DNA of 64,000 nucleotides from Bacillus timonensis (GCA_020171895.1 JAIVAN010000001.1:1-64000); one strand, 5' to 3'; shown: positions 1-9,083, counted from the stretch's first letter. The notes: a model not told the origin generated them from the sequence alone. Numbers and translations: made by a program.

Positions 1-174
1 TTGCAGGAACCTCGCTTTCCGCGGGGCGCTCCTGGAGCCTCCTCGGCTTCGCCTGTGGGGTCTCCAGTCCAGCGCATCTCCCGCAGGAGTCTCGGTTCCT
101 TCCACTTCGGTTAACACGCAATAATACTTGGACTCAACACTATAATAACGAAACTATTTTCATTCACCATGGTG
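1..174 (-). repeat. Structured interspersed repeat, copy 1 (cut by window edge)
   Basis: Member of the main repeat family of this window, read on the minus strand. It shows the core with AGGAACC/GGTTCCT arms, the CCTGCGGG-type hairpin and the outer GTTAAC end, then the AT-rich flank ending at an ATTCACCATGGTG motif near 160-174. One inner arm is CTGGAG/CTCCAG rather than the usual CTTGAG/CTCAAG, a change on both sides. The left end lies outside the window. Confidence 0.85.
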
Positions 175-198
175 CAAATTCTTACTTGCATAGAAGTC

Positions 199-426
199 TA
201 CCCTGAAAATACGACACTGTACAAGGGGTGTTAATCTGCGTTGCAGGAACCTCGCTTTCCGTGGGGCGCCACTTGAGCCTCCTCGGCTTCGCCTGTGGGG
301 TCTCAAGTCCGTCGCTATTCCCACAGGAGTCTCGGTTCCTTCCACTCCGATTAACACGCATGGACTGCTTAAATCCAACATTCTATAAATCCTAAAATCA
401 AGTTCGTATTTTCATCCTTCATGGTG
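199..426 (-). repeat. Structured interspersed repeat, copy 2 (full length)
   Basis: Complete copy, from the TACCCTGAAAATAC end at 199 to the CCTTCATGGTG end near 426. The core has CTTGAG/CTCAAG and CCTGTGGG/CCACAGG arms. It is joined to copy 1 by about 25 bp and to copy 3 by a linker holding GCAATT-CTCA-AATTGC, so the three form a tandem array. Confidence 0.85.
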
Positions 427-450
427 CAATTCTCAAATTGCAAGGAAGTC

Positions 451-528
451 TATCCTGAAAATACCTCTGTATGTGGGTGTTAATCTGCGTTGCAGGAACC
501 TCGCTTTCCGCAGGGCGCCACTTGAGCC
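451..528 (-). repeat. Structured interspersed repeat, copy 3 (truncated)
   Basis: Begins with TATCCTGAAAATAC and the GTTAATC end, then stops abruptly after the first CTTGAG arm at 528. The break is about 20 bp from the stop codon of the radical-SAM gene, so the rest of the element was lost or replaced there. Confidence 0.8.
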
Positions 529-548
529 TAACATTCATTCGCTTATTG

Positions 549-2300
549 TTAAGAATTAATAAGCTGTGGTGAGAAGACTTTGGTTTCTTGGTTTGTAGGG
601 TCAAAGTAGACAAGCATGATGGCTTGTTGTTTTTGAACCTCTTTGTTTACAAGGTAATGGTTGATATTAAATGGTAATATCTCTAAAACGGTATGTTTGT
701 AAAGGTCCTTTTCATTCATGTTAAGGTTTGTGTATTTAGCTCCAAGAATGCTAGGGTTTTCTAAGATTTCTTGATAGTAAGCTGATCTTTCTTGTTTTGT
801 TGTTAAGTCAGACCACCATGGTTTTCGTGGTTTATACTTTTGATTAGAAAGGTAATCGTATTTCATTAACCCTTCAATGATCTCTAAATTGTTTACTTGT
901 TTATGTGAAAGGAAGTCATACAAGCGTCTGAACAAGTCTTCTAATTGATGTCCAATTCTTGCCCATCCTTGACTCTCCCAATATGCACCGAATTCTTGGA
1001 AAAAATCAAAAGGAGTTTGGAATACATGTGTAACAAGGTATTCAATGGTTTCGTCCATTCGATGGTCGTTCCAATATTTTTCAAGTACATCTTCAACTTG
1101 CTTGATTTTTGTAATGTCGTCAAACGAAAGAATATTATTACCAAGAATTTCATATGGAGAGTGGTCCATATAGACGTATTCATGATCAGAAGATCTTAAG
1201 CGTAAGCCTGTCCCACGTAGCATTTTTAGAAATCCTAACTGTAATTCTTCGGGACGTAGTTCAAATACATCATTAAAGGTTTTACGGAACGAAGCATAAT
1301 CTTCTTCTGGTAGACCTGCAATTAAATCTAAATGCTGATCAATTTTCCCGCCTTCTTTTACTAACGTTACTGTACGAGTAAGCTTCTTAAAGTTTTGTTT
1401 TCTCATAACGAGTTCATTTGTAGCATCATTTGTTGATTGAACGCCAATCTCAAAACGGAACAAACCTTTTGGTGCATGTTCATTTAAGAATTCAATCACT
1501 TCAGGTCGCATAATATCTGCTGTAATCTCGAATTGGAATACGGTACCAGGTCGATGCTCATCAATTAGAAACTGAAACATTTCCATCGCATAACTTCTAC
1601 TAATATTGAATGTACGGTCCACAAACTTAATCGTCTTTGCCCCATTATCCATTAAAAATCGAATGTCATCTTTAACTTTTTCACGATCAAAGTAGCGTAC
1701 TCCCACTTCAATAGAGGATAAACAAAATTGGCAGCTAAATGGACAACCACGACTTGTCTCGATATATGTGACTCTTTTTCCAAGTTGAGGTAGATCTTCA
1801 GCAAAACGGAAAGGAGATGGCACTGTTTTTAAATCAAGCTTGTTTCGCTGTGCATTAACTGTAACTTTTTCCTCTTCTCTAAATGCTAGTCCGCTTACTG
1901 TTGAAAAGTCTTCTTCATCTCGTAATTTTGTAAGCAATTGTTTAAATGTTTCTTCGCCTTCTCCAATTACGATAAAGTCGACCTCTGGAATTTTTTCTAA
2001 CCATTCTCGAACATCATAGGTTACTTCAGGTCCGCCTAAAATAATTTTTAGAGCAGGGTTAATTTTCTTTAACATTTTTACAACTTTGATGGTTTCTTCA
2101 ATATTCCAAATGTAGCAGCTAAAACCGAGGATATCTGGTTTTTTACTATATAAATCCGTAACAATATTCATTGCCGGATCTTTAATCGTATATTCAGCCA
2201 ACTCAATATCGAATTCAGGCGCTGCATATGCCTTTAAGCAACGAATTGAAAGGCTAGTGTGAATGTATTTTGCATTAAGTGTACTAACAACTATTTTCAT
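549..2300 (-). CDS. B12-binding-domain radical SAM protein (DUF4080 type)
   Basis: A 583-residue cytosolic protein. Residues about 1-130 look like a cobalamin-binding Rossmann fold, with LGFSCYIWN and GGPEVTYD stretches and the IGEGEETF motif at about 112-119. The radical SAM core follows, with its CxxxCxxC iron-sulfur motif at C186, C190 and C193 (SRGCPFSCQFC). The C-terminal third, about 400-583, matches what is known as DUF4080 in Bacillus proteins of this length. Such proteins are probably B12-dependent methyltransferases or related enzymes, but the substrate is not known. It is monocistronic, with repeat copy 3 directly behind its stop. The ATG has a GGAG-type ribosome site in the AAAGGAGTT stretch just upstream. 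The family call is firm; the reaction is open. Confidence 0.85.
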   Translation of the reverse strand: MKIVVSTLNAKYIHTSLSIRCLKAYAAPEFDIELAEYTIKDPAMNIVTDLYSKKPDILGFSCYIWNIEETIKVVKMLKKINPALKIILGGPEVTYDVREWLEKIPEVDFIVIGEGEETFKQLLTKLRDEEDFSTVSGLAFREEEKVTVNAQRNKLDLKTVPSPFRFAEDLPQLGKRVTYIETSRGCPFSCQFCLSSIEVGVRYFDREKVKDDIRFLMDNGAKTIKFVDRTFNISRSYAMEMFQFLIDEHRPGTVFQFEITADIMRPEVIEFLNEHAPKGLFRFEIGVQSTNDATNELVMRKQNFKKLTRTVTLVKEGGKIDQHLDLIAGLPEEDYASFRKTFNDVFELRPEELQLGFLKMLRGTGLRLRSSDHEYVYMDHSPYEILGNNILSFDDITKIKQVEDVLEKYWNDHRMDETIEYLVTHVFQTPFDFFQEFGAYWESQGWARIGHQLEDLFRRLYDFLSHKQVNNLEIIEGLMKYDYLSNQKYKPRKPWWSDLTTKQERSAYYQEILENPSILGAKYTNLNMNEKDLYKHTVLEILPFNINHYLVNKEVQKQQAIMLVYFDPTNQETKVFSPQLINS

Positions 2301-2567
2301 ATAAAAACTCCTTTATAGAGAAAAACATGCTGAATGCTTATTAACCTATTAATTCTATCACATTTTAGTCATAAAAAGTGAATTTGTATACATGAACGAT
2401 AGTGGAAGTGAAAGGTTCAATTGGTAGATATTTCGAATAAAGTTTTTTGCGACAAATAATTTGATTATATTCCATTATGCGACAATTTCATCTATAATAA
2501 ATTTATAGAAAAATTTGAATACTTTTTACAGTTCTTGGTAAGTTCAATTAATGAGGGGGCTCAACGA

Positions 2568-4355
2568 ATGAAGAAGCTGTTTAAGAAAAAAAATAAGGTT
2601 GAACAACAACCAAAAGTAGCTAAGCAAGAAAAAGGAAAGAAAGGGAATAAACAATTATTCTCATTAAAGAATTTTAAAATAGGACAAAAGTATGCTTTAG
2701 CCTTCGCCTTTACAACAATTTTATTCTGTATATCTGCTGTTATCATTTTCACGCAATTATCAATTGTAAAAGGAAATATGAAAGAAGTAGAGAAAAGTGG
2801 AGAAAACTCGATTCTTATTACGGAAATGCAATCTGTTTTTCAGCAATTAGGAAGTGAAATAAGTATTTACATATTCGATACGAATGCAAAACATGTAACA
2901 AAATTTAACGAACTGTCTGCAGAGTTTGAACGACTACAAAAGGAAGTAAAACCTGCCATTACCAACAAGGAATTAGAGAAGTATTATAATAATGTAATTG
3001 CAAATGAAGAACAGCTTGGTAAGTTATTTGAAGAAAGTGTTATCCCATCGGTTAAGGCGCAGAAAAAACTTGATTCCATAAAAGCAAGTAAAGATGCGGA
3101 TGCAATTATCTCAAATACTGTTACATTATTAAATGAATTAAAAACTAGCTTAAAAGCTGAGAGTGATCGCTCAGTTGCTTCAGCTAATAACAATATTGCC
3201 TCAACCATTATCGTTTTAATTGCATCCATTATTGTTTCTGCAGTAGCAGGTTTAATTAGCATTTTATTAATTAGCCGTAAAATTAATAAACAGTTTAAAC
3301 AACTAATTACTGTGTCAGATGAAATATCAAGTGGGAATTTAAATGTAGAAGCAGTACAGTTTGATGGAAAAGATGAGATTGGATTATTAAGCAGAGCTAT
3401 TAGTGGAATGAAAGAAAGTCTTCAAGCGATGATCCAAGAAATTTCAGCTGTTGCTACTCAAGTATCTGGAAAAAGTTCAGAGCTTACTTTATCTTCTAAT
3501 GAGGTAAAAGCTGCAAGTCAGCAAGTTGCTTCAACGATGCAGGAATTATCGACAGGTGCTGAAGAACAAGCTAATACATCAACAGGACTTGCACAAATAA
3601 TGGAGAACTATGCTGAGAAAATTTCAAATGCGAATGAAAATGGGTTACAGGTAAGGGACTCTTCACAAGAAGTGTTAGTGATGACTCAAAAAGGAAACAC
3701 ATATATGGCAGAGTCAACAGAACAAATGAATAAAATAAACGAAATTATGAAGTCTTCTGTAACGAAAGTAAAAGGTTTAGATGAACAGACAAAGCAAATT
3801 TCAACTTTAGTAAAAGTAATTAGAGATATCGCAGATCAAACAAATTTACTTGCTCTAAACGCCGCGATTGAAGCAGCAAGAGCGGGTGAACATGGAAGAG
3901 GATTTGCAGTCGTAGCAGATGAAGTTCGAAAGTTAGCAGAGCAAGTGTCTTTCTCAGTTTCGGATATTACGCAAATCGTGAATAGAATTCAAAAAGAATC
4001 ACACAATGTTGCTGACACCTTACAACTTGGATATGATCAAGTGGAAGAAGGTACAAATCAAATTAAAGTGACAGGACAAACGTTTAAAGACATCCATGAT
4101 TCAGTAACTAGCATGTTTGAAAGGATTCAAGGTATTTCTTCTAACCTACATGAAGTAGCAACAAGTACTGTAGAAATTAACACGGCGATTGAGTCAATTG
4201 CTGCCGTTTCTGAACAATCTGCTGCTGGAATTGAACAAACATCCGCATCTATGCAGCAAACAAATAGCTCGATGGAACAAATTTCTGATCACGCTGAATT
4301 ACTAGCCGATTTAGCGGGACAACTCAACAATATGATCAGTCGTTTCAAATTATAA
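2568..4355 (+). CDS. Methyl-accepting chemotaxis protein
   Basis: A 595-residue membrane chemoreceptor. A very basic cytoplasmic N-terminus (about 1-40) precedes TM1 (about 42-64). A helical extracellular domain of about 140 residues follows, then TM2 (about 208-235), a HAMP domain and the long signalling coiled coil. The conserved hairpin tip ([20 protein letters not shown]) lies near 420-440 and would bind CheA and CheW. The extracellular part is short and helical like a four-helix-bundle sensor; the ligand cannot be told. The ATG at 2568 is chosen because GAGGGGG lies 8 bases before it; a TTG at 2535 in the same frame has no such site. It is a single gene followed by a terminator, and no clear SigD promoter was found before it. 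Confidence 0.93.
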   Translation: MKKLFKKKNKVEQQPKVAKQEKGKKGNKQLFSLKNFKIGQKYALAFAFTTILFCISAVIIFTQLSIVKGNMKEVEKSGENSILITEMQSVFQQLGSEISIYIFDTNAKHVTKFNELSAEFERLQKEVKPAITNKELEKYYNNVIANEEQLGKLFEESVIPSVKAQKKLDSIKASKDADAIISNTVTLLNELKTSLKAESDRSVASANNNIASTIIVLIASIIVSAVAGLISILLISRKINKQFKQLITVSDEISSGNLNVEAVQFDGKDEIGLLSRAISGMKESLQAMIQEISAVATQVSGKSSELTLSSNEVKAASQQVASTMQELSTGAEEQANTSTGLAQIMENYAEKISNANENGLQVRDSSQEVLVMTQKGNTYMAESTEQMNKINEIMKSSVTKVKGLDEQTKQISTLVKVIRDIADQTNLLALNAAIEAARAGEHGRGFAVVADEVRKLAEQVSFSVSDITQIVNRIQKESHNVADTLQLGYDQVEEGTNQIKVTGQTFKDIHDSVTSMFERIQGISSNLHEVATSTVEINTAIESIAAVSEQSAAGIEQTSASMQQTNSSMEQISDHAELLADLAGQLNNMISRFKL

Positions 4356-4368
4356 AAAAGTCATGAAG

Positions 4369-4398
4369 CTAGCTTCTCATTGAGAGGCTAGTTTTTTT
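4369..4398 (+). terminator. Terminator after the chemoreceptor gene
   Basis: Stem CTAGCTTCTC / GAGAGGCTAG (one G-U pair) with a 3-base loop, followed by seven T. Confidence 0.85.
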
Positions 4399-4476
4399 GT
4401 ATGATTTAAAGGTGTACGATTGTGCAAGCCTTTATTTTGAGTTAGATACTGCTTTTGGTCTATTCTATCTTTCTAA

Positions 4477-4505
4477 GAAGGAATATGTAGAGATGTGTAG
4501 AATAT
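4477..4505 (+). promoter_or_regulatory. SigH-type promoter before the multi-PAS kinase
   Basis: GAAGGAATA (4477-4485), an 11-base spacer, and GTAGAATAT (4497-4505) match the Bacillus SigH pattern RNAGGAWWW-N11/12-RNNGAATWW at every defined position. It lies about 42 bases before the kinase start, which fits transition-phase expression of a sporulation kinase. Predicted from the match alone. Confidence 0.7.
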
Positions 4506-4546
4506 AGCTTATTAACATAGTATTTTGTCGGAGGAGGCAGTTTCAG

Positions 4547-6742
4547 TTGAATAGTGTCACATACTCAGAACTTGAGCAGTTGAAATCAAGAATTTCTAGC
4601 TTAGAAGCTGAAAATGAACAGTTAAGACTTTCTCGAGAAAGACATCAAGTCATTTTTGAAAGAGCACTTGATGCTATTATTATTTTTGATAAAGACGCAA
4701 ATTTTATGGATATGAACGAAGCTGCTTGTCACCTATTTAACCTAACAAAAAGTGAATTACGACATCGTAATTTACGTGAATTTTTATCACTTGTGCCATC
4801 AGAAAGAGTAGATGCCCAATTGAATGTATTGGAAAGGGAAGGGCATGGTAGTGCAGAACTACTACTTAAACTTGATGACGGTACTGAAAAATATATTGAG
4901 TATTCTGCGAAGAGAAATGCCTTTAAAAATGGCTTAGACTTATCAATCATGAGGGATATAACTTCTAGAAAAGTATTAGAGCATGAGCGGTTAGTTAATG
5001 AACAAATGTTTAAGGATGTTTTTGACAGAGCAGTAGATGGAATTATTATCTTTGATGAGGATGGTAATTTAATTGACGTTAACACTTCCTTTTGTCGGGC
5101 GTTAGAAACAAGTAAAAAGGATTTATTATTGTCAAAAATTGAAGATCTTGTTGAACCTGAGTATTTATATAAGTTAACAAAATTAAAGGCTATTTTACGA
5201 GATTATGGTCGTGCAAAAGGTGACTTGCCCATTATAACAAAGGGAGGACAACAAAAATTATTTGAATTTACGACGACTGCTAATATTTATAATGGATTTT
5301 ATATGTCGATTTTAAGAGATGTAACTGAGAAGAAGAATATGGAAATGCAGTTAAGGAAAAGTGAAGAGAGATTCCGAGATATTTTTGAGCATGCGTTAGA
5401 TGCCATTGTTATTTGGGATGAGTGTGGGAAAATTGTACGAGCAAATTCATCTGCAAGTCGAATGTTTGAGCTTCCATTAGAACAACTATCTAAAAGAAAT
5501 ATCTTTGAATTTGTAGATGTGGATACACAAGAAAAGTTAAATGAAATCCGAGTAGAGTTTGAGCTTAAAGGACAGATTCGAGATGAGTTGATGTTCTTCA
5601 TGCCAAATAATGAATATAAACAACTTGAATTTACATCTAGAAAAAATGTCATTGAAGGATTTAATATGACGATCTTCAGAAATGTCAGTGAACGTAGGAA
5701 AATGGAAAAAGATTTGCGAGAAAAAGAACAGAAGTTCCGAAAGATATTTGATACGGCAATGGATGGCATTGTGCTTTTTGATAATGACTATTTATTACTT
5801 GATGCAAATCCCGTCGCATGTAACATACTTGGTATTGATAAAACGGCAATAAAAAATGAATACTTAAGTAAACTAACATCAATTAAGAATGCAACTACAC
5901 AATTCCATAAGCACGAAGAGAATATTTCTGAGCATCCATTTATTTTTAAAAATGGCATAGAAAAAATACTAGAATTTTCGTATAAGAAAAATATCATACC
6001 AAATGTTCATATGGCCATCTTTAGAGATATTACTGAGAGGAAAGAGATGGAAGAACAGCTAAGAAAGTCGGACACATTGAGTGTTGTTGGAGAGCTTGCC
6101 GCGGGGATTGCTCATGAAATTAGAAATCCAATGACGGCTCTAAAAGGCTTCATTCATCTACTACAGGGTAGTGTAAAAGAAGATTTTTCGATGTATTTCA
6201 ATGTAATTACGACCGAATTAATGCGTATTGAATCAATTATTACAGAGTTTTTAGTATTAGCTAAGCCACAGGCAATCAAGTATCAACAAGTAGATCTAGA
6301 CAAAATAATGAAGGATACGATTGAATTACTTAGTCCTCAAGCAATATTGTCCAATGTACAAGTAAAATCAAAATTTGGAGCAAATCTTCCTTCTATTTAT
6401 TGTGAGCCAAACCAATTAAAGCAAGTTTTTATTAATATCTTGAAAAATGCAATTGAAGTTATGCCTAAAGGTGGTATTGTAGACGTCTCTATTGCAAGGA
6501 AAGATAGAGATAACCTTCTGATCTCTTTAACAGATCAAGGAGGGGGCATTCCGAAAGATAAGATTAAGAAATTAGGAGAACCTTTTTATACGACGAAAGA
6601 AAGAGGTACTGGTCTAGGTTTAATGGTAAGCTACAAAATAATTGAAGAACACAAAGGAAATATAGTGGTAGAAAGTGAGCTTGGAAAAGGAACAACTTTT
6701 TATATATCTCTACCAATCTATCAGTCTAAAATAGAAGCGTAA
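4547..6742 (+). CDS. kinE: Multi-PAS sporulation sensor kinase (KinE-like)
   Basis: A 731-residue histidine kinase without membrane segments. After a short coiled coil (about 5-30) there are four PAS repeats starting near residues 33, 153, 272 and 393, each opening with an FxxAxDxIxxFD-like stretch. The HisKA domain carries the phospho-accepting H523 in AHEIRNPMTALKG. The HATPase domain shows the N box (NILKNAIEVM), G1 (DQGGGIP) and G2 (GTGLGL). Length, PAS number and position close to the mtn genes match B. subtilis KinE, which feeds phosphate into the Spo0F-Spo0B-Spo0A relay. No partner response regulator is adjacent, as usual for orphan sporulation kinases. Translation starts at TTG with a strong GGAGGAGG site. 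A SigH-like promoter precedes it. The four PAS copies are alike, suggesting internal duplication. Confidence 0.8.
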   Translation: MNSVTYSELEQLKSRISSLEAENEQLRLSRERHQVIFERALDAIIIFDKDANFMDMNEAACHLFNLTKSELRHRNLREFLSLVPSERVDAQLNVLEREGHGSAELLLKLDDGTEKYIEYSAKRNAFKNGLDLSIMRDITSRKVLEHERLVNEQMFKDVFDRAVDGIIIFDEDGNLIDVNTSFCRALETSKKDLLLSKIEDLVEPEYLYKLTKLKAILRDYGRAKGDLPIITKGGQQKLFEFTTTANIYNGFYMSILRDVTEKKNMEMQLRKSEERFRDIFEHALDAIVIWDECGKIVRANSSASRMFELPLEQLSKRNIFEFVDVDTQEKLNEIRVEFELKGQIRDELMFFMPNNEYKQLEFTSRKNVIEGFNMTIFRNVSERRKMEKDLREKEQKFRKIFDTAMDGIVLFDNDYLLLDANPVACNILGIDKTAIKNEYLSKLTSIKNATTQFHKHEENISEHPFIFKNGIEKILEFSYKKNIIPNVHMAIFRDITERKEMEEQLRKSDTLSVVGELAAGIAHEIRNPMTALKGFIHLLQGSVKEDFSMYFNVITTELMRIESIITEFLVLAKPQAIKYQQVDLDKIMKDTIELLSPQAILSNVQVKSKFGANLPSIYCEPNQLKQVFINILKNAIEVMPKGGIVDVSIARKDRDNLLISLTDQGGGIPKDKIKKLGEPFYTTKERGTGLGLMVSYKIIEEHKGNIVVESELGKGTTFYISLPIYQSKIEA

Positions 6743-6766
6743 ACTTGTGTCGGAAAGGAAAAGAAC

Positions 6767-7417
6767 ATGGAGTTATTGTTAAAGTCCATAAATATTGGTC
6801 AAGTTAGAGATTTTCCGTATGAAAAAGGAAAAGTTCTACATTCAGGAATAAATAAATTACCTGTTGACGGCAAAGTGTATGTCTCATCGATAAACATTGA
6901 AGGAGATGAGCAAGCAGATTTAAAGAACCATGGTGGACCAAATAAGGCAGTTTGTGCTTATTCCTATAAACATTACCCTTTCTGGGAAAAGAGTCTCGCT
7001 ACACAGCTTACACCAGGAGCTTTTGGAGAAAACTTTACAATAGATGGTTTTAATGAAGATGAAATTTTCATAGGTGATATTTTTGAAGTTGGAGACGTTG
7101 TTTTACAGGTGAGTCTACCTAGAATGCCGTGCTATAAGCTTGGACAAAAGCTAGGAAATAAGGACCTGCCACTAGCTATTCAAGAATCAGGTCTTACTGG
7201 TTGTTATTTCAGGGTATTGAAAGAGGGCTATTGTACAGCTGGTGAAGTAATAAAGCGTGTAAATATACATCCGAAGAAAATCTCAATCTCATTCGTAAAC
7301 AATGTGAAATATAAGGACCAACATAATAAAGAAGCACTAAAAACATTAGTTGATTTAGTAGAACTTGATCAAAATTGGAGAGATTCGTTTCATCAGCGTC
7401 TACTTAAGTTAAATTAG
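6767..7417 (+). CDS. MOSC domain-containing protein
   Basis: A 216-residue soluble protein of the MOSC family (molybdenum cofactor sulfurase C-terminal-like), close in length to Bacillus YflK/YuaD and E. coli YiiM. Family hallmarks visible are KNHGGPNKAVCAYS at about 54-67, GAFGENFT near 85-92, and the conserved cysteine in PRMPCYKLG near 125, thought to handle sulfur or bind cofactor. The C-terminal 50 residues look like the 3-alpha domain of YiiM proteins. YiiM proteins bind molybdenum cofactor and can reduce hydroxylated purines; whether this one does is inference. It starts 24 bases after the kinase gene with GGAAAGGAA as ribosome site, so it may be cotranscribed with that gene. Confidence 0.85.
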   Translation: MELLLKSINIGQVRDFPYEKGKVLHSGINKLPVDGKVYVSSINIEGDEQADLKNHGGPNKAVCAYSYKHYPFWEKSLATQLTPGAFGENFTIDGFNEDEIFIGDIFEVGDVVLQVSLPRMPCYKLGQKLGNKDLPLAIQESGLTGCYFRVLKEGYCTAGEVIKRVNIHPKKISISFVNNVKYKDQHNKEALKTLVDLVELDQNWRDSFHQRLLKLN

Positions 7418-7514
7418 GAAGGTTTCGTATATATTTTTTGTGGAATTCATGAATGTTCTTACATATACTTAACTAAGAGCAAAAAAGTTGCGCTAAGGAA
7501 AGAAGGTGAACTTA

Positions 7515-7640
7515 GTGAAAATCTACAAAAATAGTTCGGAAAAAGCGGCTTTCTATGCAACAGTGTTTTCAAAACTTAGTATTATTAATGACGAAGAAAA
7601 AAATAAAATTCTAAATGGATTGATGAATAAAAAAGGATAG
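7515..7640 (+). CDS. Small 41-residue hypothetical protein
   Basis: A GTG-started frame encoding 41 residues, mildly basic, starting MKIYKNSSEKAAFYATVF and ending KNKILNGLMNKKG. The AAGAAGGTGA ribosome site 4-5 bases before the GTG is the main support. The protein looks helical and soluble. It lies 97 bases after the MOSC gene, and its stop codon is 3 bases from the start of repeat copy 4. I do not recognise a family. It lacks the SQELD motif of Spo0E-like proteins and does not resemble Sda. It may be a genuine small protein or a chance frame. Confidence 0.45.
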   Translation: MKIYKNSSEKAAFYATVFSKLSIINDEEKNKILNGLMNKKG

Positions 7641-7643
7641 ATG

Positions 7644-7858
7644 ATGGTGAATGAAAATGTAATTGCCTTAGAATATTGAATTGTTGTACTTCAGCTGTGT
7701 TAACCGAAGTGGAAGGACCGAGACTCCTGCGGGAGATGCGCTGGACTGGAGACCCCACAGGCGATGCCGAGGAGGCTCCAGGAGCGCCCCCGCGGAAAGC
7801 GAGGATCCTGCAACGAAGGTTAACACCCCACATACAGCGTCGGTATTTTCAGGGTAGA
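7644..7858 (+). repeat. Structured interspersed repeat, copy 4
   Basis: Full copy read on the plus strand, from ATGGTGAATGAAAATG to TATTTTCAGGGTAGA. The inner arm is CTGGAG/CTCCAG and the outer arm GGACC/GGATCC, both differing from the common version on both sides of the stem. It forms a dimer with copy 5. Confidence 0.85.
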
Positions 7859-7880
7859 CGTTCATGCAATTTGAGAATTG

Positions 7881-8111
7881 CACCATGAAGGACGAAAATG
7901 CGAACTTGATTTTGGGGTTTATAGAATGTTGGGCTTTAAGTCATTGTTGCGTGTTAATCGGAGTGGAAGGAACCGAGACTCCTGTGGGATATGCCACGGA
8001 CTTGAGACCCCACAGGCAACAGCCGAGGAGGCTCAAGTGGCGCCCCACGGAAAGCGAGGTTCCTGCAACGTAGATTAACACCCCTTGTACAGTGTCATAT
8101 TTTCAGGGTAG
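7881..8111 (+). repeat. Structured interspersed repeat, copy 5
   Basis: Full copy on the plus strand in tandem with copy 4. The 22-base linker holds GCAATT-TGAG-AATTGC (7865-7880), the same hairpin that joins copies 2-3 and 7-8. Core arms are AGGAACC/GGTTCCT, CCTGTGGG/CCCACAGG and CTTGAG/CTCAAG. Confidence 0.88.
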
Positions 8112-8118
8112 CCATGTT

Positions 8119-8160
8119 AAAAGCATTTTTCCTGTTAGTTGAACAGAAAAATGCTTTTTT
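8119..8160 (+). terminator. Strong terminator before the ArsR-family gene
   Basis: Stem of about 12 bp (AAAAGCATTTTT / AAAAATGCTTTT) with an inner CTGTT...AACAG extension and a T-run. It isolates the ArsR-type promoter at 8164 from transcription coming through the repeats. Confidence 0.85.
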
Positions 8161-8163
8161 GTT

Positions 8164-8217
8164 TTGACTTTTCCATCTAATTAGACTAATATCTAATTAG
8201 ATAAATATCTAATAAGA
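8164..8217 (+). promoter_or_regulatory. SigA promoter with three operator-like repeats
   Basis: TTGACT (8164-8169) and TAATAT (8187-8192) are 17 bases apart, a good vegetative promoter. TCTAATTAGA occurs at 8176-8185 and 8192-8201 as perfect palindromes, and TCTAATAAGA at 8208-8217. Each start is exactly 16 bases from the last. They fill the spacer, cover the start-site region and touch the ribosome site, as expected for self-repression by the downstream ArsR-type protein. Confidence 0.75.
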
Positions 8218-8229
8218 GGGGCGTTTAAG

Positions 8230-8814
8230 GTGCAATTAAAAAGTTTAGTTTCGTTTCATAAAGCCATGGGAGATCCAACTAGAATAAGAATTTTAGTGTT
8301 ATTGGCAAAAGGACCATTACACGGTCAAGCGATTGCAGGAAAGTTAGGACTAACTCCACCAACTATTACTCACCACATCTCTAAGTTAAAAGATGTTGGT
8401 CTAATCATTCAACGAAGAGACAAGAATACACTTTATTTCAAATTAAATGAAAAAGTACTTAATCAGCAAACAGAAGCCATAAAAAGTGTCATTTATGGAA
8501 AGGGGATCAATATGGAAGACTCAGTCGATAAAGTAAATGAAAACCAGGCAATCTTAAATAATTTCTTAACAGCAGATGGTAGGATTAAAACTATTCCTTC
8601 GCAAAGGAAGAAGAAGTTAATTGTCTTAGAACATTTAGTAAAAGGACTTGAAAAAGGAAGAAAATACACTGAAAAAGAAATCAATGAATATATTAAAAGG
8701 TTTCATGAGGACTTTGCGACGATAAGAAGAGAGTTTATAATGAATCACTTCATGTATCGCGAAGATGCAATCTATGAAGTGAATCCAGTAGAAATGTGGG
8801 CAAAGATTGAATAA
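8230..8814 (+). CDS. ArsR-family regulator with DUF2087 domain
   Basis: A 194-residue regulator. Residues about 1-85 form an ArsR-type winged helix (MGDPTRIRILVLL, then LTPPTITHHISKLKDVGLI as recognition helix, then a beta-wing RRDKNTLYF). No CxC metal motif is seen, so it is probably not a metal sensor. Residues about 105-190 match DUF2087, with ADGRIKTIPSQRKKK and the FHEDFATIRREF stretch. The function of DUF2087 is not established, though it often follows a helix-turn-helix domain. Translation starts at GTG with AAGAGGGG 8 bases before it. The gene stands alone between repeats, with its own terminators on both sides. Three 16-bp-spaced palindromes in its promoter suggest autoregulation. 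No adjacent target gene is evident. Confidence 0.88.
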   Translation: MQLKSLVSFHKAMGDPTRIRILVLLAKGPLHGQAIAGKLGLTPPTITHHISKLKDVGLIIQRRDKNTLYFKLNEKVLNQQTEAIKSVIYGKGINMEDSVDKVNENQAILNNFLTADGRIKTIPSQRKKKLIVLEHLVKGLEKGRKYTEKEINEYIKRFHEDFATIRREFIMNHFMYREDAIYEVNPVEMWAKIE

Positions 8815-8824
8815 TAGTCCAAAA

Positions 8825-8851
8825 AAAAAGCAGGGTATTTTCCTGCTTTTT
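8825..8851 (+). terminator. Terminator after the ArsR/DUF2087 gene
   Basis: AAAAGCAGG / CCTGCTTTTT stem with a short loop and T-run. Its A-rich left side also lets it work towards the minus strand. It abuts repeat copy 6. Confidence 0.8.
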
Positions 8852-8856
8852 CATTC

Positions 8857-9074
8857 ACCATGGTGAATGAAAATTAGTAAGAGCTTTAGAACGTTGAATC
8901 CATGTATTTATTCGTGTTAATCGGAGTGGAAGGAACTGAGACTCCTGTGGGAGATGCGCTGGGCTTGAGACCCCACAGGCCAAAGGCCGAGGAGGCTCAA
9001 GTGGCGCCCCACGGAAAGCGAGGTTCCTGCAACGCAGATTAACACCCCTTATACAGTGTTGTATTTTCAGGGTA
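8857..9074 (+). repeat. Structured interspersed repeat, copy 6
   Basis: Full single copy on the plus strand, from ACCATGGTGAATGAAAATT to TATTTTCAGGGTA. It fills the gap between two convergent genes and ends 10 bases before the mtnA stop codon. Confidence 0.88.
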
Positions 9075-9083
9075 GCTATAATA

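Noticed and set aside
160-381. Open reading frames within repeat copies (also near 7676-8078, 11925-12432, 25586-25822, 26600-26818 and 41238-41537)
   Set aside because: They read through the repeat core, have alternative frames in different copies and lack ribosome sites. Their similarity to one another is due to the repeat, not to a protein family.
2400-2567. SigD promoter for the chemoreceptor gene
   Set aside because: No TAAA-N15-GCCGATAT match was found; GCGACAAT stretches are not correctly placed.
4729-5997. Minus-strand reading frames inside the kinase gene
   Set aside because: They are antisense to a well-supported gene, biased by its codon use, and have no ribosome sites.
7644-8111. 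Tandem repeat units considered as a CRISPR array
   Set aside because: Units are about 230 bp, internally palindromic and directly joined by a fixed linker. There are no short direct repeats with unique spacers, and no cas genes.
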